A DNA stretch of 64,000 nt from Heyndrickxia sporothermodurans (GCA_018333075.1 BORH01000017.1:29749-93748); one strand, 5' to 3'; shown: positions 44,315 through 53,401, counted from the stretch's first letter. Made by a program: numbers and translations. The notes: generated by a model not told the origin, from the sequence alone.

Positions 44315-44851
44315 TTATTCGACAAATATTTTGGCAGCAACTCTTTTTAACAAATCATTTATTTCCCTCTTATTTTTTAACATGATAATTGTCTTTCGCT
44401 CTCCTATTAATTGAAAGGCATTTAAACGTTCATTTATATTTTTTTTACGCGGATAATATGTTGTTAGAATAAATTTAATAAATGCCCAATCAAGTTTTTC
44501 CTTGCATCCTTCTCCCATATCCTGTCGGGTTCTTCCTATATTCTTAAGCCATCTTGTTACAACTCTGTACAAACAAACATATAATGGGAGTTCCAGATAA
44601 ATAACTGTGTCTGCCTTTTCCGCACGAATATCGTAAGTGGAAGAATAATTTCCCTCAATAATCCATCGATCTTCTTCTACAATTTTCTTTTGTGCATTTT
44701 GAAACTCCTCTAATGGAGCCTGTATCCACCCTGGTTTCCAAAAGTGTGCATCCAAATGATGGACAGGTATACTTAAAATATCACCTAAATTTCTAGCAAA
44801 TGTAGATTTTCCAACCCCTGAGGAAACTCCAATGACCATAATACGCTGCAT
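44315..44851 (-). CDS. P-loop kinase-like protein (FlaR/topology-modulation type)
   Basis: 178 aa. Walker A GVSSGVGKSTFA (residues 8-19) is followed by HHLDAHFWKPGWIQAP and WIIEGNYSSTYDIRAEKADTVIYLELP, the conserved pattern of small adenylate-kinase-like proteins annotated as DNA topology modulation protein FlaR. The C-terminal LKNKREINDLL is also shared. AAGGAGATG precedes the ATG. A nucleoside or small-molecule kinase activity is likely from the fold; the FlaR name is historical. Monocistronic. Confidence 0.85.
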   Translation of the reverse strand: MQRIMVIGVSSGVGKSTFARNLGDILSIPVHHLDAHFWKPGWIQAPLEEFQNAQKKIVEEDRWIIEGNYSSTYDIRAEKADTVIYLELPLYVCLYRVVTRWLKNIGRTRQDMGEGCKEKLDWAFIKFILTTYYPRKKNINERLNAFQLIGERKTIIMLKNKREINDLLKRVAAKIFVE

Positions 44852-45048
44852 TCCAACATCTCCTTCTGCATTATACTAAAAATTAATAAAATTCTTTTTA
44901 TTCAAGAGTATAAATGTTACCAAATTCGGTTTCAAAAATCAATTGATCATTCTATGATTTTTCGAGTATTTCTATTTCTCTATCTTCGAAAAAAATTAAT
45001 AAATGTATAATATGAATAACTTAAATTATTTTAAAGGAGCTTATAGAT

Positions 45049-45468
45049 ATGTATGTTTCAAGTGTAGACATTCAATTATCCTATGCAGATACAGATATGA
45101 TAGGAGTCATTTATCATGGGAATTACGTAAAATGGATTGAGCTTGGACGAACAAAGCTTATTGAGGATGTAGGCTATAATTATCTCTCTATGGAGGAGGC
45201 AGGATATTATGCCCCTGTTTATAACCTTGAGATTACTTATAAGAAAGCCATCAAATATGGAGATAAAGTAGTAGTCAAGACATGGGTTGAGGAAAACAAA
45301 AATTTGCGGACAATATATGGTTTTACAATTGTCAATGGGAATGAAGAATTATGTGCTGAAGGAACAACTACACATATTGTCGTTCGGAAAGATGATTTTA
45401 AACCCATTCAATTTAAAAAGGCGTTTCCTGACTGGTTTCAAAAGTACGAAGAAATTAAAAAACAGTGA
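45049..45468 (+). CDS. YbgC-type acyl-CoA thioesterase (hotdog fold)
   Basis: 139 aa single 4HBT domain. SYADTDMIGVIYHGNYVKWIELGR (in parts, residues 11-34) holds the catalytic Asp of the YbgC/FcbC group (D16 region) and the H-G-N-Y motif. It hydrolyses acyl-CoA or a related thioester in the cytoplasm; chain preference cannot be read. AAAGGAGC precedes the ATG and TATAAT (45006-45011) upstream is a likely -10. Confidence 0.92.
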   Translation: MYVSSVDIQLSYADTDMIGVIYHGNYVKWIELGRTKLIEDVGYNYLSMEEAGYYAPVYNLEITYKKAIKYGDKVVVKTWVEENKNLRTIYGFTIVNGNEELCAEGTTTHIVVRKDDFKPIQFKKAFPDWFQKYEEIKKQ

Positions 45469-45546
45469 TCATCCTGCGATACATATGAAAATGAAACCTT
45501 TCTAATTAACATTTCGTATGAATGTTAAGAATGGGGGATGGAATTA

Positions 45547-45957
45547 ATGGATGGTTTTTTTGATACCGGCGGGGATGTTCTATTTAACATTTTCCCGATA
45601 CTAATTGGAATCGTCTTCATTATTATTATTGGAGCATTTATTATTTCAGCAATAGGCGGTATTAGTCAATGGAGAAAAAATGAGAATTCTCCTCGCCTCT
45701 CCGTACCAGCCATGGTAAAAACCAAACGGACAAATGTTAGTAGACATACTCATCATAATGACAATGGTTTTGACGACCACAGTACATCTACTACTTATTA
45801 TGTAACATTTGAATTTGAGAGTGGGGATCGAACAGAATTTCATGTAAGTGGTCGTGAATTCGGTTTGCTCTCAGAAGGTGATATTGGAACATTAACCTTT
45901 CAAGGAACGAGATATCTTGGATTTGATAGAAAGTTTAAAGAGGAAAATACGATATAG
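45547..45957 (+). CDS. DUF2500 membrane protein
   Basis: 136 aa. GGGGG at 45533-45537 fits the second ATG (45547) rather than the ATG at 45538, which it nearly touches. One N-terminal helix (FPILIGIVFIIIIGAFIISAIGG) precedes a cytoplasmic or surface beta domain with TTYYVTFEFESGDRTEFHVSG and GDIGTLTFQGTRYLGF, the DUF2500 pattern. A His/Asp-rich loop (RHTHHNDNGFDDH) may bind metal. Function unknown. Confidence 0.82.
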   Translation: MDGFFDTGGDVLFNIFPILIGIVFIIIIGAFIISAIGGISQWRKNENSPRLSVPAMVKTKRTNVSRHTHHNDNGFDDHSTSTTYYVTFEFESGDRTEFHVSGREFGLLSEGDIGTLTFQGTRYLGFDRKFKEENTI

Positions 45958-45980
45958 ATAATAGCTTTTACCAAGCTATA

Positions 45981-46027
45981 AAAAAGAATGATGGCCACTT
46001 TTTAAAGGTGGTCCATCATTCTTTTTT
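45981..46027. terminator. Bidirectional terminator
   Basis: AAAAAGAATGATGG-CCAC / GTGG-TCCATCATTCTTTTT, long stem between convergent genes. Confidence 0.87.
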
Positions 46028-46030
46028 CCT

Positions 46031-47926
46031 CTATATCAATGATTTTCTTAAATTTTTCAAGTAACGGTAACGTATGGCAAAGAAATAAACTAGTTGAGCA
46101 ATCAAAAATCCTGCTAATACAATAATTACTTCTTTTGCAATAGAAATTGGGTAAAAGCTTTGCAATGCCATAAAGGCAAATGCACTATGAACAAATGCTA
46201 CAACGATTGGGACAAAGAATAGCAATATCAGCTGACGTGTAACAATCCTGTTTAATTCACGATCGGTTAAACCTACTTTGGTAATGGTTAAGTAAAGTCG
46301 ACGATCATAATCTAAGTCTGCATAAAGTCTGAAGTATAAAAAGCTTCCAGCAGCGATAAAGAATACGGCACCAATTAATAATGCAACAAATAACATCATT
46401 TTAAACATACTCATTTGATTTTCGTATATCGTTCCACTAACCGTCATCGCATATGGACTACCTTCAGACCCAAACTTCATGCCTTCATCAACTAAATTTT
46501 TTGCAACGCCTGCGGTTTGTTCCATTTTATCTACATAAAAGCCAGTAAACATATTTATTTTAGTCGGCTTAAGCTTATTGTAAAGCTCATCACTGACAAT
46601 CAATCCTTCATTTTGGTAAGTCGCATTAGAAAGGACGACATTCTTCGTCATTTTATCTGCATCGACCTTGATATGATCCTGCTTTAAAGTATATGAAGCT
46701 GTTCTTTCAGATAATACAACTATATTTGATAGAAGCATGGAGAATGCTTTATTTCCATGTAATGGCTTCTCAGAAAACTCAAATCCTGCTGCCTTCGCTA
46801 TTTTTTTGTAATCAGAAAAAGAAATTAAATCTAATTTTTGGTTTGATTTTGCAACCTCCACCACTTTTATTGGAGTTTGGTGAATCGTATATTTTAAGTT
46901 TCTCTCTTTAAGCTCTTTTTCAATTTGTTGTATATTTTTCTTTTGCATAGGTGAGTTATCAAGTGCTAAATAGCTGATTTCCGCAGGATAGTCCGCCTCT
47001 ACCTGCTTATTCATTACATTCATGGAAGCTAAAGTTCCAATCGCACAAAAAGCAACTGTGGATACAATCGTTACCATGAAAAACATGCGTGCATTGTCCT
47101 TTAAACGGTATGAAAGTGATGAAATGGTAACTAAGTTTGTCCGCTTCCAAAATAATGACCGATTTTTTTGGAGCAATTTGGTCATGAATACGGATAGCTG
47201 TGTAAAAAAGAAATACGTTCCAACAATGGTCATACCGATAACTGGTAGCATCCGCCATAATAGTGACTGCATCGTCGCTGTTGCTGCTAAGTAATAACTT
47301 GCAATAAGCAGAATCGCTGACAAAAGAGATAACAAGATTGACACTTTTGGTTCCTTTTTAGGTTTTTCCCCTGCTTGAAAAAGATCAATTAGCTTATTTA
47401 CTTTTAATAGAATAGTTGTAAACAATGAGATGCAGAAAAATAGAACTAGAAAAGCACCAATTGTTAATAATAATGTAGGTGAAGACAATACAAATGGCAG
47501 TGGATCAATACCAATCATTTTTGAGCCAATCAGTAAAAATAGCTTACCTGTAAGCATTCCTAAACCAATACCAACGATAATTGCTCCTATGCCGATTAGC
47601 ATATTTTCTAGAAATACCATGCGATTTAACTGTCCTCTTGTCATACCGTGCATCATTAATATCCCAAATTCACGTTTTCGAGACTTTAAAAATGTACTTA
47701 CAGAATAGAGAACAAATAAAAAGGAAAATACATACATAATCACTTCGGCAGCTGTCATTAATTGAACTGCTAATGATGCTGTAACTCCCTTTTTAATCCC
47801 TGGATGAAAAATAAAAAGGGCATAAACAAAGAAAATTAATACTGAAAAGGCACTGCTTAGAAAATAAGCTGCATATGTCCGTTTATTACGGACAACATTT
47901 CTATAAACGAACTGTGGAAAGGTCAC
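46031..47926 (-). CDS. BceB-type ABC permease of a peptide-antibiotic detoxification module
   Basis: 631 aa with the ten-helix FtsX/BceB layout: six to seven helices in residues 15-315, a large extracellular domain of about 200 residues (about 310-520, the antibiotic-binding part), then three C-terminal helices. KSRKREFGILMMHGMTRGQL near residue 85 is the coupling segment to the ATPase. GTG start with AGGAGGAGAT upstream, overlapping bceA by 26 bp. Such transporters free lipid II-cycle targets from peptides such as bacitracin and signal to the BceS kinase. Confidence 0.93.
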   Translation of the reverse strand: MTFPQFVYRNVVRNKRTYAAYFLSSAFSVLIFFVYALFIFHPGIKKGVTASLAVQLMTAAEVIMYVFSFLFVLYSVSTFLKSRKREFGILMMHGMTRGQLNRMVFLENMLIGIGAIIVGIGLGMLTGKLFLLIGSKMIGIDPLPFVLSSPTLLLTIGAFLVLFFCISLFTTILLKVNKLIDLFQAGEKPKKEPKVSILLSLLSAILLIASYYLAATATMQSLLWRMLPVIGMTIVGTYFFFTQLSVFMTKLLQKNRSLFWKRTNLVTISSLSYRLKDNARMFFMVTIVSTVAFCAIGTLASMNVMNKQVEADYPAEISYLALDNSPMQKKNIQQIEKELKERNLKYTIHQTPIKVVEVAKSNQKLDLISFSDYKKIAKAAGFEFSEKPLHGNKAFSMLLSNIVVLSERTASYTLKQDHIKVDADKMTKNVVLSNATYQNEGLIVSDELYNKLKPTKINMFTGFYVDKMEQTAGVAKNLVDEGMKFGSEGSPYAMTVSGTIYENQMSMFKMMLFVALLIGAVFFIAAGSFLYFRLYADLDYDRRLYLTITKVGLTDRELNRIVTRQLILLFFVPIVVAFVHSAFAFMALQSFYPISIAKEVIIVLAGFLIAQLVYFFAIRYRYLKNLRKSLI

Positions 47927-48671
47927 GACTATCTCCTCCTAACAAGGCAAGCATATCAATGATTTTTTGGAAAAACGCTTGACGGTTATCTCCGCGGTAA
48001 ATCTCATTGTAAAGCTGTCCATCTTTAATAAAAATGACTCGATGGCAGTAGCTGGCGGAAACCGCATCATGCGTTACCATTAAGGCTGTCGCACCATCGT
48101 CTCTGTTGATAGACGTTAATGTTTCCATTACATCTTTAGCAGCCTTTGAATCTAGGTTACCAGTCGGCTCATCAGCTAATATTAGTGATGGCCTATGAAT
48201 AATGGATCGTGCAATGGCTGTCCTTTGCATTTGTCCACCTGAAATTTCAAACGTTCTTTTCTTTAAAATGTGATCAATTCCTAGCTTTTTCGTTACTTCC
48301 TTTAGCTTTCTATCCATTTCACGAACACTTTCTCCATCAAGGGTCAGTGGAAGGACAATATTTTCTTCGACTGTTAATGTATCCAACAGATTAAAATGCT
48401 GAAAAACGAACCCTAATTCATGACGTCTAAACAAAGCCGTATCCTTTCGATTCAATATATGAGGATTTTTTCCATTAATAAAAATCTCTCCCGATGTCGG
48501 CTTATCAATGGTTGCAATTAAATTTAGAAGGGTTGTCTTTCCACTTCCAGACGGTCCCATAATTCCAACAAACTCACCTTTATCAATCGTAAAGTTAATA
48601 TTATCTAACGCTTTATGTGTCACTTTTCCTTCATATATCTTTTCAATATGCTTTACCTCTAAAATTGACAT
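47901..48671 (-). CDS. BceA-type ABC ATPase
   Basis: 256 aa. AGGAG 8 nt upstream supports ATG 48671 over the GTG at 48680. Walker A GPSGSGKTTLL, signature ISGGQMQRTAIA, Walker B LILADEPTGNLD, H-loop VTHDAVSASYCHRVIFIKDG. It is of the MacB/BceA type and powers BceB. Preceded by its own promoter region with an inverted repeat likely bound by the BceR-type regulator. Confidence 0.94.
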   Translation of the reverse strand: MSILEVKHIEKIYEGKVTHKALDNINFTIDKGEFVGIMGPSGSGKTTLLNLIATIDKPTSGEIFINGKNPHILNRKDTALFRRHELGFVFQHFNLLDTLTVEENIVLPLTLDGESVREMDRKLKEVTKKLGIDHILKKRTFEISGGQMQRTAIARSIIHRPSLILADEPTGNLDSKAAKDVMETLTSINRDDGATALMVTHDAVSASYCHRVIFIKDGQLYNEIYRGDNRQAFFQKIIDMLALLGGDSRDLSTVRL

Positions 48672-48751
48672 CCTCTTCACTCCTGTTCGATTTGTAACTT
48701 TATTCTATCTGAAAACGACCTTCCCAAACTATGTCCCAAACTTACAGTTAG

Positions 48752-48767
48752 CTTACACAATTGTAAG
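48752..48767. promoter_or_regulatory. Candidate BceR-type operator upstream of bceA
   Basis: Inverted repeat CTTACA-CAAT-TGTAAG, with an additional half-site CTTACAG at 48741-48747, about 80-100 bp upstream of the bceA start. Paired TTACA/TGTAA sites are the expected form for an OmpR-family dimer. Confidence 0.55.
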
Positions 48768-48786
48768 GTTGCTAATTTTTTATGTA

Positions 48787-48867
48787 AGTGTCCGCCCCAC
48801 GTGGACAATATGGAGATTTGTCCACAAAAGGTGCCAGGCACCATGTTTACACATGGTGCCTGGCATT
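48787..48867. repeat. Palindromic repeat, also terminating the kinase gene
   Basis: A perfect 15-bp stem TGCCAGGCACCATGT (48832-48846) / ACATGGTGCCTGGCA (48851-48865) with TTAC loop directly follows the kinase stop. Next to it are GTGTCCGCCCCACGTGGACA (48788-48807) and TGTCCAC (48819-48825). The GTGCCTGGCACC-type palindrome is a form I recall as dispersed in Bacillus genomes, from memory only. It can act as terminator or processing site between bceS and bceA. Confidence 0.6.
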
Positions 48868-48868
48868 T

Positions 48869-49840
48869 TTAGAAGAGCAGTCGTACAGTGGTGCCTTGGT
48901 TGACGGTTGACTCTATTTCGATTCGGTGACCTAGTTTTTCGCATATTTGTTTGACGAGGAATAGTCCCATTCCGGTTGATTCCTGGAAGTTACGCCCATT
49001 TTCTCCTGTAAAATATGGATTAAATACACGTGGTAGGTCACTTTCAGGGATTCCAACACCTTCGTCTTGGATTTCTAAAACGGTTTTGATGCCTCGGATA
49101 CCGCTTCGAAAGTAAATTTTCCGATTTTCGTTTACTGTATATCGAACGGCGTTTGTAATTAATTGTGTGATAACGAATGACAGCCATTTTTCATCAGAGG
49201 CAATGGATAAATTCTCATCGATATGGACTGATGGAAACACTCGTTTGCGAATAAACAATCGTTTCTGACTGGATATAACTGAACGAACGATACATTCTAA
49301 TTTAATACTTTCTACATAAAAATCTCGTTCAAATGTATCTAGTCTTGCTGTATATAAAACGGTTTCTAGCCCTTTTTTTATACGGTCTAACTCATCGCCT
49401 ATTGCTGAAAATCTTGGATCATCTTCCTCTTGAATCATTAAGTGAATAACTGAGACAGGGGTTTTCATCTGGTGTACCCATTGGTTAATAAAATGAACAT
49501 GACCTTCCAGCTTATATTTATAGTTGTGCAAGTCTGATCGGTAATGCTGAAATTGGCTTAACAAAAGCTGTTGCAAGCTTTCTGCTAAAGGTGTTTGTTG
49601 AACCTCATTTATAAAATCATCGACACGAGTGAGCGGTTTTTCTAGCCTTTGATAAAAAGAACGATTACTTATATAGCGAAAAACTAAATAACTAATTAGC
49701 AGAAAACCACTTAATAATGCCGTATACAAAATAGTCATGATATTTTGAAAGCCACCTAGCCAATAGATCAGTGAAACAACAAAAATTTGAAGCAAATATA
49801 TAAAAATGAGCGGAAGCTGCTCACGAAAAAAGAGCTTCAT
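48869..49840 (-). CDS. BceS-type intramembrane-sensing histidine kinase
   Basis: 323 aa. ATG 49840 overlaps the regulator stop (ATGA) and has GGGGG upstream. Two helices near the N-terminus with almost no loop between them, as in intramembrane-sensing kinases. The H box is INQWVHQMKTPVSVIHLM (His near 122); N box FVITQLITNAVRYTV; G boxes DEGVGIPESDLPRVF and STGMGLFLVKQI. It depends on the BceAB transporter for stimulus perception in this family. Confidence 0.93.
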   Translation of the reverse strand: MKLFFREQLPLIFIYLLQIFVVSLIYWLGGFQNIMTILYTALLSGFLLISYLVFRYISNRSFYQRLEKPLTRVDDFINEVQQTPLAESLQQLLLSQFQHYRSDLHNYKYKLEGHVHFINQWVHQMKTPVSVIHLMIQEEDDPRFSAIGDELDRIKKGLETVLYTARLDTFERDFYVESIKLECIVRSVISSQKRLFIRKRVFPSVHIDENLSIASDEKWLSFVITQLITNAVRYTVNENRKIYFRSGIRGIKTVLEIQDEGVGIPESDLPRVFNPYFTGENGRNFQESTGMGLFLVKQICEKLGHRIEIESTVNQGTTVRLLF

Positions 49841-50538
49841 TCCATAGTCCCCCAATTCGGAAAAAAGCGATAGCCTTGTCCACGTATCGTTTGAATAGCA
49901 TCATCAATTCCTAATGATGAAAGCCTCTTTCGAACACGTGTAATATATACATTTAGAGTGTTATCATCTACAAAAGCTTGATCGTCCCAAATTTTTTCTA
50001 AAAGCCGATCACGACTAACTACTCTTTCAGCTTTTTTCATTAATTCGTCCAATATTTTTACTTCCGTATGACTTATTTCAATTTCTTGATCATTAAAAGA
50101 TAACATTAATCGCTCAACATCTAGCTTCAGCCCATTAATCATTATCGTGCGGTCATTTTTAGAACTAGCGTATGTACCATATGCTCGACGTAGTTGACTA
50201 TTAATTTTAGCTACTACTATTTCATAGTCAAACGGCTTCGTAATATAGTCATCAGCCCCATTCTCAAGAGCCATTACCTGATCCATCTTTCCATCTCGTG
50301 CAGAAATAAAGAGAATTGGACAAGTAGAAATGCTTCTAATTTGACGACACCAATAATATCCATCATATTTAGGTAAATTAACATCTAATAGGACAAGATG
50401 TGGATCATATTGTTCAAACTGGGTTTTCACCGTTTCAAAATCCGTAACAGACATTGTTTCGAAACCAAATTTATGTAAATGCTCTTTTAATAAGCTAATT
50501 AGCTGTTTATCATCTTCAATTATGAATATTTTGGACAT
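49837..50538 (-). CDS. BceR-type response regulator (OmpR family)
   Basis: 233 aa. Receiver domain with EDDK, phospho-Asp near residue 53 in LVLLDVNLPKYDGY, and KPFDYEI near 104. C-terminal winged helix with LTEK-type end DNTLNVYITRVRKRL and GYRFFPNW. AAAGGGG precedes the ATG. It should activate bceAB when antimicrobial peptides are present. Confidence 0.93.
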   Translation of the reverse strand: MSKIFIIEDDKQLISLLKEHLHKFGFETMSVTDFETVKTQFEQYDPHLVLLDVNLPKYDGYYWCRQIRSISTCPILFISARDGKMDQVMALENGADDYITKPFDYEIVVAKINSQLRRAYGTYASSKNDRTIMINGLKLDVERLMLSFNDQEIEISHTEVKILDELMKKAERVVSRDRLLEKIWDDQAFVDDNTLNVYITRVRKRLSSLGIDDAIQTIRGQGYRFFPNWGTME

Positions 50539-50652
50539 TTAGATATCCCCTTTCGACTTACCCTTTATTAAAGTTTATCAAAAATTTACCATATGAAAAT
50601 ATTTTTTCTTATTGACCTTGACCTTTGGTAAGACCTTATCATAAGAAAAGCA

Positions 50653-50800
50653 TAAGCGCCTTGCTCATCGACGTACAGACTGGAAGGACTTCGACAGAGA
50701 GAAAGAAAAAACGATGAGCTCTAAAAGGCGAAACGATGTTGACTTATCGTAGGGAAGAGTCCTGAAGTAAGCTAGTCGACGGCTACTTGCGCTAGACACA
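50653..50800. repeat. Structured dispersed repeat, about 150 bp
   Basis: Starts TAAGCGCCTTGCTCATCGAC, contains GACGTACAGACTGGAAGGAC and CGATGAGC (pairing with GCTCATCG at 50663-50670), and ends AGTCGACGGC then TTGCGCTAGACA. The AGCGCC/GCGCT termini and internal pairing resemble non-coding repeats I recall from many Bacillus intergenic regions; I cannot confirm copy number from one window. No ORF. Confidence 0.5.
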
Positions 50801-50874
50801 GCAGACAATTTTCATAACTTATACTCTTAAAATAATTTATACTTTCTTATCTCTTAAAAATGAGGTGAACAAAG

Positions 50875-51626
50875 ATGCTCTACACGGTAAAAGAAATTTC
50901 AGAAATGGCTAATGTAACGATTAAAACATTATACCACTATCACAAACTGGGACTGCTTCTGCCAAGTAAAATTAGTGAAGCTGGATATCGTTTGTATGGA
51001 CAAAAGGAATTGGAACGGCTACAAGAAATTTTATTTTTCCGAGAGCTCGATTTTCCTCTCAAAGATATCAAAACTATTTTAGATGGTCAGCCTGAACGAT
51101 TATCTGTATTGTCTAATCAAAAAGAATGCTCCAGGATCGTAAGCAAAGACTTGAACAACTTATTCAGACAATTGATCAATCGATTTAGCTCACTCGGAAA
51201 GGAGAACATATGGATCTAAATGCAATGTTTAAAGGATTTCAAACTAAAGAGGAATAGGAGGATGCACTGTCTGAGCAAAGGAACTATTTAAAGGGAACAT
51301 ATCATTATGACATTCAGACAGATACAATTAATATTGAAGAATTGAATGCGCAGGCAATAATGGAAGCTAAGAATTTTATGGATCAGATGGAAAAATCATT
51401 GAAAAACCATTTAAGCTTTGATGGTCATGAAGTTCAAACTCTTATAAACGAACACATTAAATTTCTAAGTGATCAAAATCATATCACAAACGCGTCCGAT
51501 TTTGCCGCACAGGCACGGTTCTTTTTAAATGATGAATTCCACAGAAAAATGTTAGAATCCCAGCAAACAGGTCTTTCCTATTACCTTTGTATAGCAGCAG
51601 AGGCATTTGCAGTAAATACTAACTAA
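50875..51626 (+). pseudogene. Decayed MerR/TipA-type regulator (Mta-like)
   Basis: Residues 1-83 (50875-51125) are a normal MerR HTH: YTVKEISEMANVTIKTLYHY and GYRLYGQKELERLQ. At about 51121-51128 one base is missing; shifting the frame restores QKE-MLQDRKQRLEQLIQTIDQSI, matching the dimerisation helix of Mta/TipA. In that frame TAG stops follow at 51186 and 51255. The reading frame then continues (EDALSEQRNYLKGTYHYDI, NFMDQMEKSLKNHL) through a TipAS ligand domain to the TAA at 51624. One frameshift plus two stops mean no full regulator is made; a 114-aa HTH-only product could still be. Confidence 0.85.
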
Positions 51627-51638
51627 GAAAATATGTTT

Positions 51639-51670
51639 AGAGTGGTTTAATTAAATCACTCTCTTTTTTT
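51639..51670 (+). terminator. Terminator after the MerR pseudogene
   Basis: AGAGTGGTTTAA (51639-51650) / TTAAATCACTCT (51651-51662), one wobble pair, then a T run; the true loop is formed by the central AATT bases. Confidence 0.7.
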
Positions 51671-51845
51671 TGCAATTATTTTCCAACTATGGATTTGCCA
51701 AATTTTTGGCAATATTTCTATCAATAGACTCATCTTTTTACCTATTTCAATTTACATATGCTTTCCAATTTAGCTATTAAAGCCATAGAAAAAATAGATA
51801 TACAATGATAAAATAATGTCAATTTGGGAATAGGTGGTTATGTAG

Positions 51846-52166
51846 ATGAATGTTACTGAATTTCAAGCTTGGGTAAAAGAGTATTATAAAACTAGAGGAT
51901 GGTCGGATCTTGATATTTTTATTCGAATTGGCTTTCTAGCTGAAGAAACTGGTGAAATGGCTAGAGCTATACGCGCATTAGAAATCGGACGTGATAGACC
52001 AGATGAAAATGCTGGAACAGCAGAAGAACAAAAGCAAGAGTTAATTGAAGAGTTGGGTGATGTTCTTGGGAATATTATTGTCATTGCAAATAAATATGAT
52101 ATATCTCTTGAAGAGATCTTCCAGTCTCATCACCAAAAGCTTCAGTCAAGATATATCAATGAATAA
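51846..52166 (+). CDS. MazG-like nucleotide pyrophosphohydrolase
   Basis: 106 aa all-helical MazG domain. GFLAEETGEMARAIRALE (about residues 28-45) carries the EExxE motif and EELGDVLGNIIVIAN (about 72-86) the ExxD motif, which together bind Mg2+. It should hydrolyse (d)NTPs or modified nucleotides to monophosphates, as house-cleaning. The size and sequence match YpjD of Bacillus, though the usual ypjD neighbours (dapB, mgsA) are absent. AGGTGG precedes the ATG. Confidence 0.9.
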   Translation: MNVTEFQAWVKEYYKTRGWSDLDIFIRIGFLAEETGEMARAIRALEIGRDRPDENAGTAEEQKQELIEELGDVLGNIIVIANKYDISLEEIFQSHHQKLQSRYINE

Positions 52167-52218
52167 AAATCTAAATAAGGAAGAACATGAGATTGTTCTT
52201 CCTTATTTAGATTTTTGA
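52167..52218. terminator. Bidirectional terminator
   Basis: Perfect 21-bp stem starting AAATCTAAATAAGGAAG (52167-52187) / (52194-52214), loop TGAGAT, T-rich beyond; between convergent genes. Confidence 0.9.
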
Positions 52219-52231
52219 AATAAGATCATTA

Positions 52232-53221
52232 TCAAATCTCTACTCCTGTACTTGGAGGTTTTTCGAGCCATCCATATTTAACCATTAGCTTAGTACCTTC
52301 ATTTGCGTAGTCTGCAACGTCCTTAGCAGCCAGTAAAGCTTTTAGCTGGATATCATTTCGAAGACTAAGAGAAAATCCAAAAGCATTGGCTCCCATACTT
52401 AGCGTACATAATAAATTATTAAAATACATCATTAATTTATCCGAAAAAGGGCTATTTTTTGAAGTCGATGCATTTCCAGTAGATGCAGTGGTCGGAGAAA
52501 TATCATCTTCCAATAGAATTTGACCAAAATCCTTCAGTATTTTCTTCGATATCTCCATCCCTTTATAAAAATATTGTTTGATTTCCTTCTCTTTAGCAAC
52601 CTGAGAAAAAGCAAACATGATAGTCATACCTATATTATTTGTCTCCATTCCATGATAAATGGAAGAAAGTTCAATAGTATTGATATGTCTAGTTTCACTA
52701 AAAATATTATACCCGCTCAAATACTTTTGATCCTTTATATACTCCCCTGTATTAGGCATAGGTACATATGGAGGACGAGCGAGAATACCTTTTTCCAGTA
52801 AATATTGTGTACATTCATTATAAACTGCTTGAGTAATAGCGGTTAAATCCTTATATATATTTATTACGTCCTCACGATAGGACTTTCCCATATTAAGTGT
52901 ATATAATCCCATGCTAACTTCTTTAACCATTCTCAGTACCGAAATATCCATACCGTTTTCAAATAATTTGGGTACATGAACATTAACGTCCTGAGAGGTA
53001 AAACCTACAGGTAGTGCCGCCCCTTCTTCTTCAAAGATATGTTTAATTTTTTCTACATATTTATCTAGGTTTTTATATAACCCTGTCATGATCTTTTCTG
53101 CTGTTTGATCATCAGCGTTTGGAATTAAATAGTCTAATAAACGAAGAATAAAGGTTTTTTCCTGATACGTTAGCCACAATGTACCAATTTCACTAGAGGT
53201 TAAAGTTGGTTTATCCGGCAT
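52232..53221 (-). CDS. DUF3231 protein A
   Basis: 329 aa; GAGGTG upstream supports ATG 53221. Two similar halves (about 10-165 and 175-329), each mainly helical, as in DUF3231, a ferritin-like family linked to spore coat CotF-type proteins. LTSSEIGTLWLTYQEKTF starts half 1; HINTIELSSIYHGMETNNIGM starts half 2. FSDKLMMYFNNLLCTL and LMVKYGWLEKPP near the end are shared with protein B at 53660-54664, a divergent paralogue. No signal peptide. Role unknown; sporulation-linked expression is an inference from the family. Confidence 0.85.
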   Translation of the reverse strand: MPDKPTLTSSEIGTLWLTYQEKTFILRLLDYLIPNADDQTAEKIMTGLYKNLDKYVEKIKHIFEEEGAALPVGFTSQDVNVHVPKLFENGMDISVLRMVKEVSMGLYTLNMGKSYREDVINIYKDLTAITQAVYNECTQYLLEKGILARPPYVPMPNTGEYIKDQKYLSGYNIFSETRHINTIELSSIYHGMETNNIGMTIMFAFSQVAKEKEIKQYFYKGMEISKKILKDFGQILLEDDISPTTASTGNASTSKNSPFSDKLMMYFNNLLCTLSMGANAFGFSLSLRNDIQLKALLAAKDVADYANEGTKLMVKYGWLEKPPSTGVEI

Positions 53222-53352
53222 ATTTCTCACCTCGAATCATTCATTACCGCCTTTCATGTAGAATCTCCTATTCAAGCTCAAATATGCATTTTGAAAGGAT
53301 AAAACAGTGTTAGCTCTATAAACACATATTATAAATTTCTGCAGTGAACAAT

Positions 53353-53376
53353 AAATATGGTGGTTATCACCATATT
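53353..53376. promoter_or_regulatory. Palindrome upstream of the 40-codon ORF
   Basis: AATATGGTG-GTTAT-CACCATATT (53354-53376), 9-bp perfect arms, 25 bp upstream of the small ORF. It is either an operator or a 5' leader hairpin. Confidence 0.5.
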
Positions 53377-53401
53377 AACTTCAAAAACGGAGGGACTTCA
53401 C

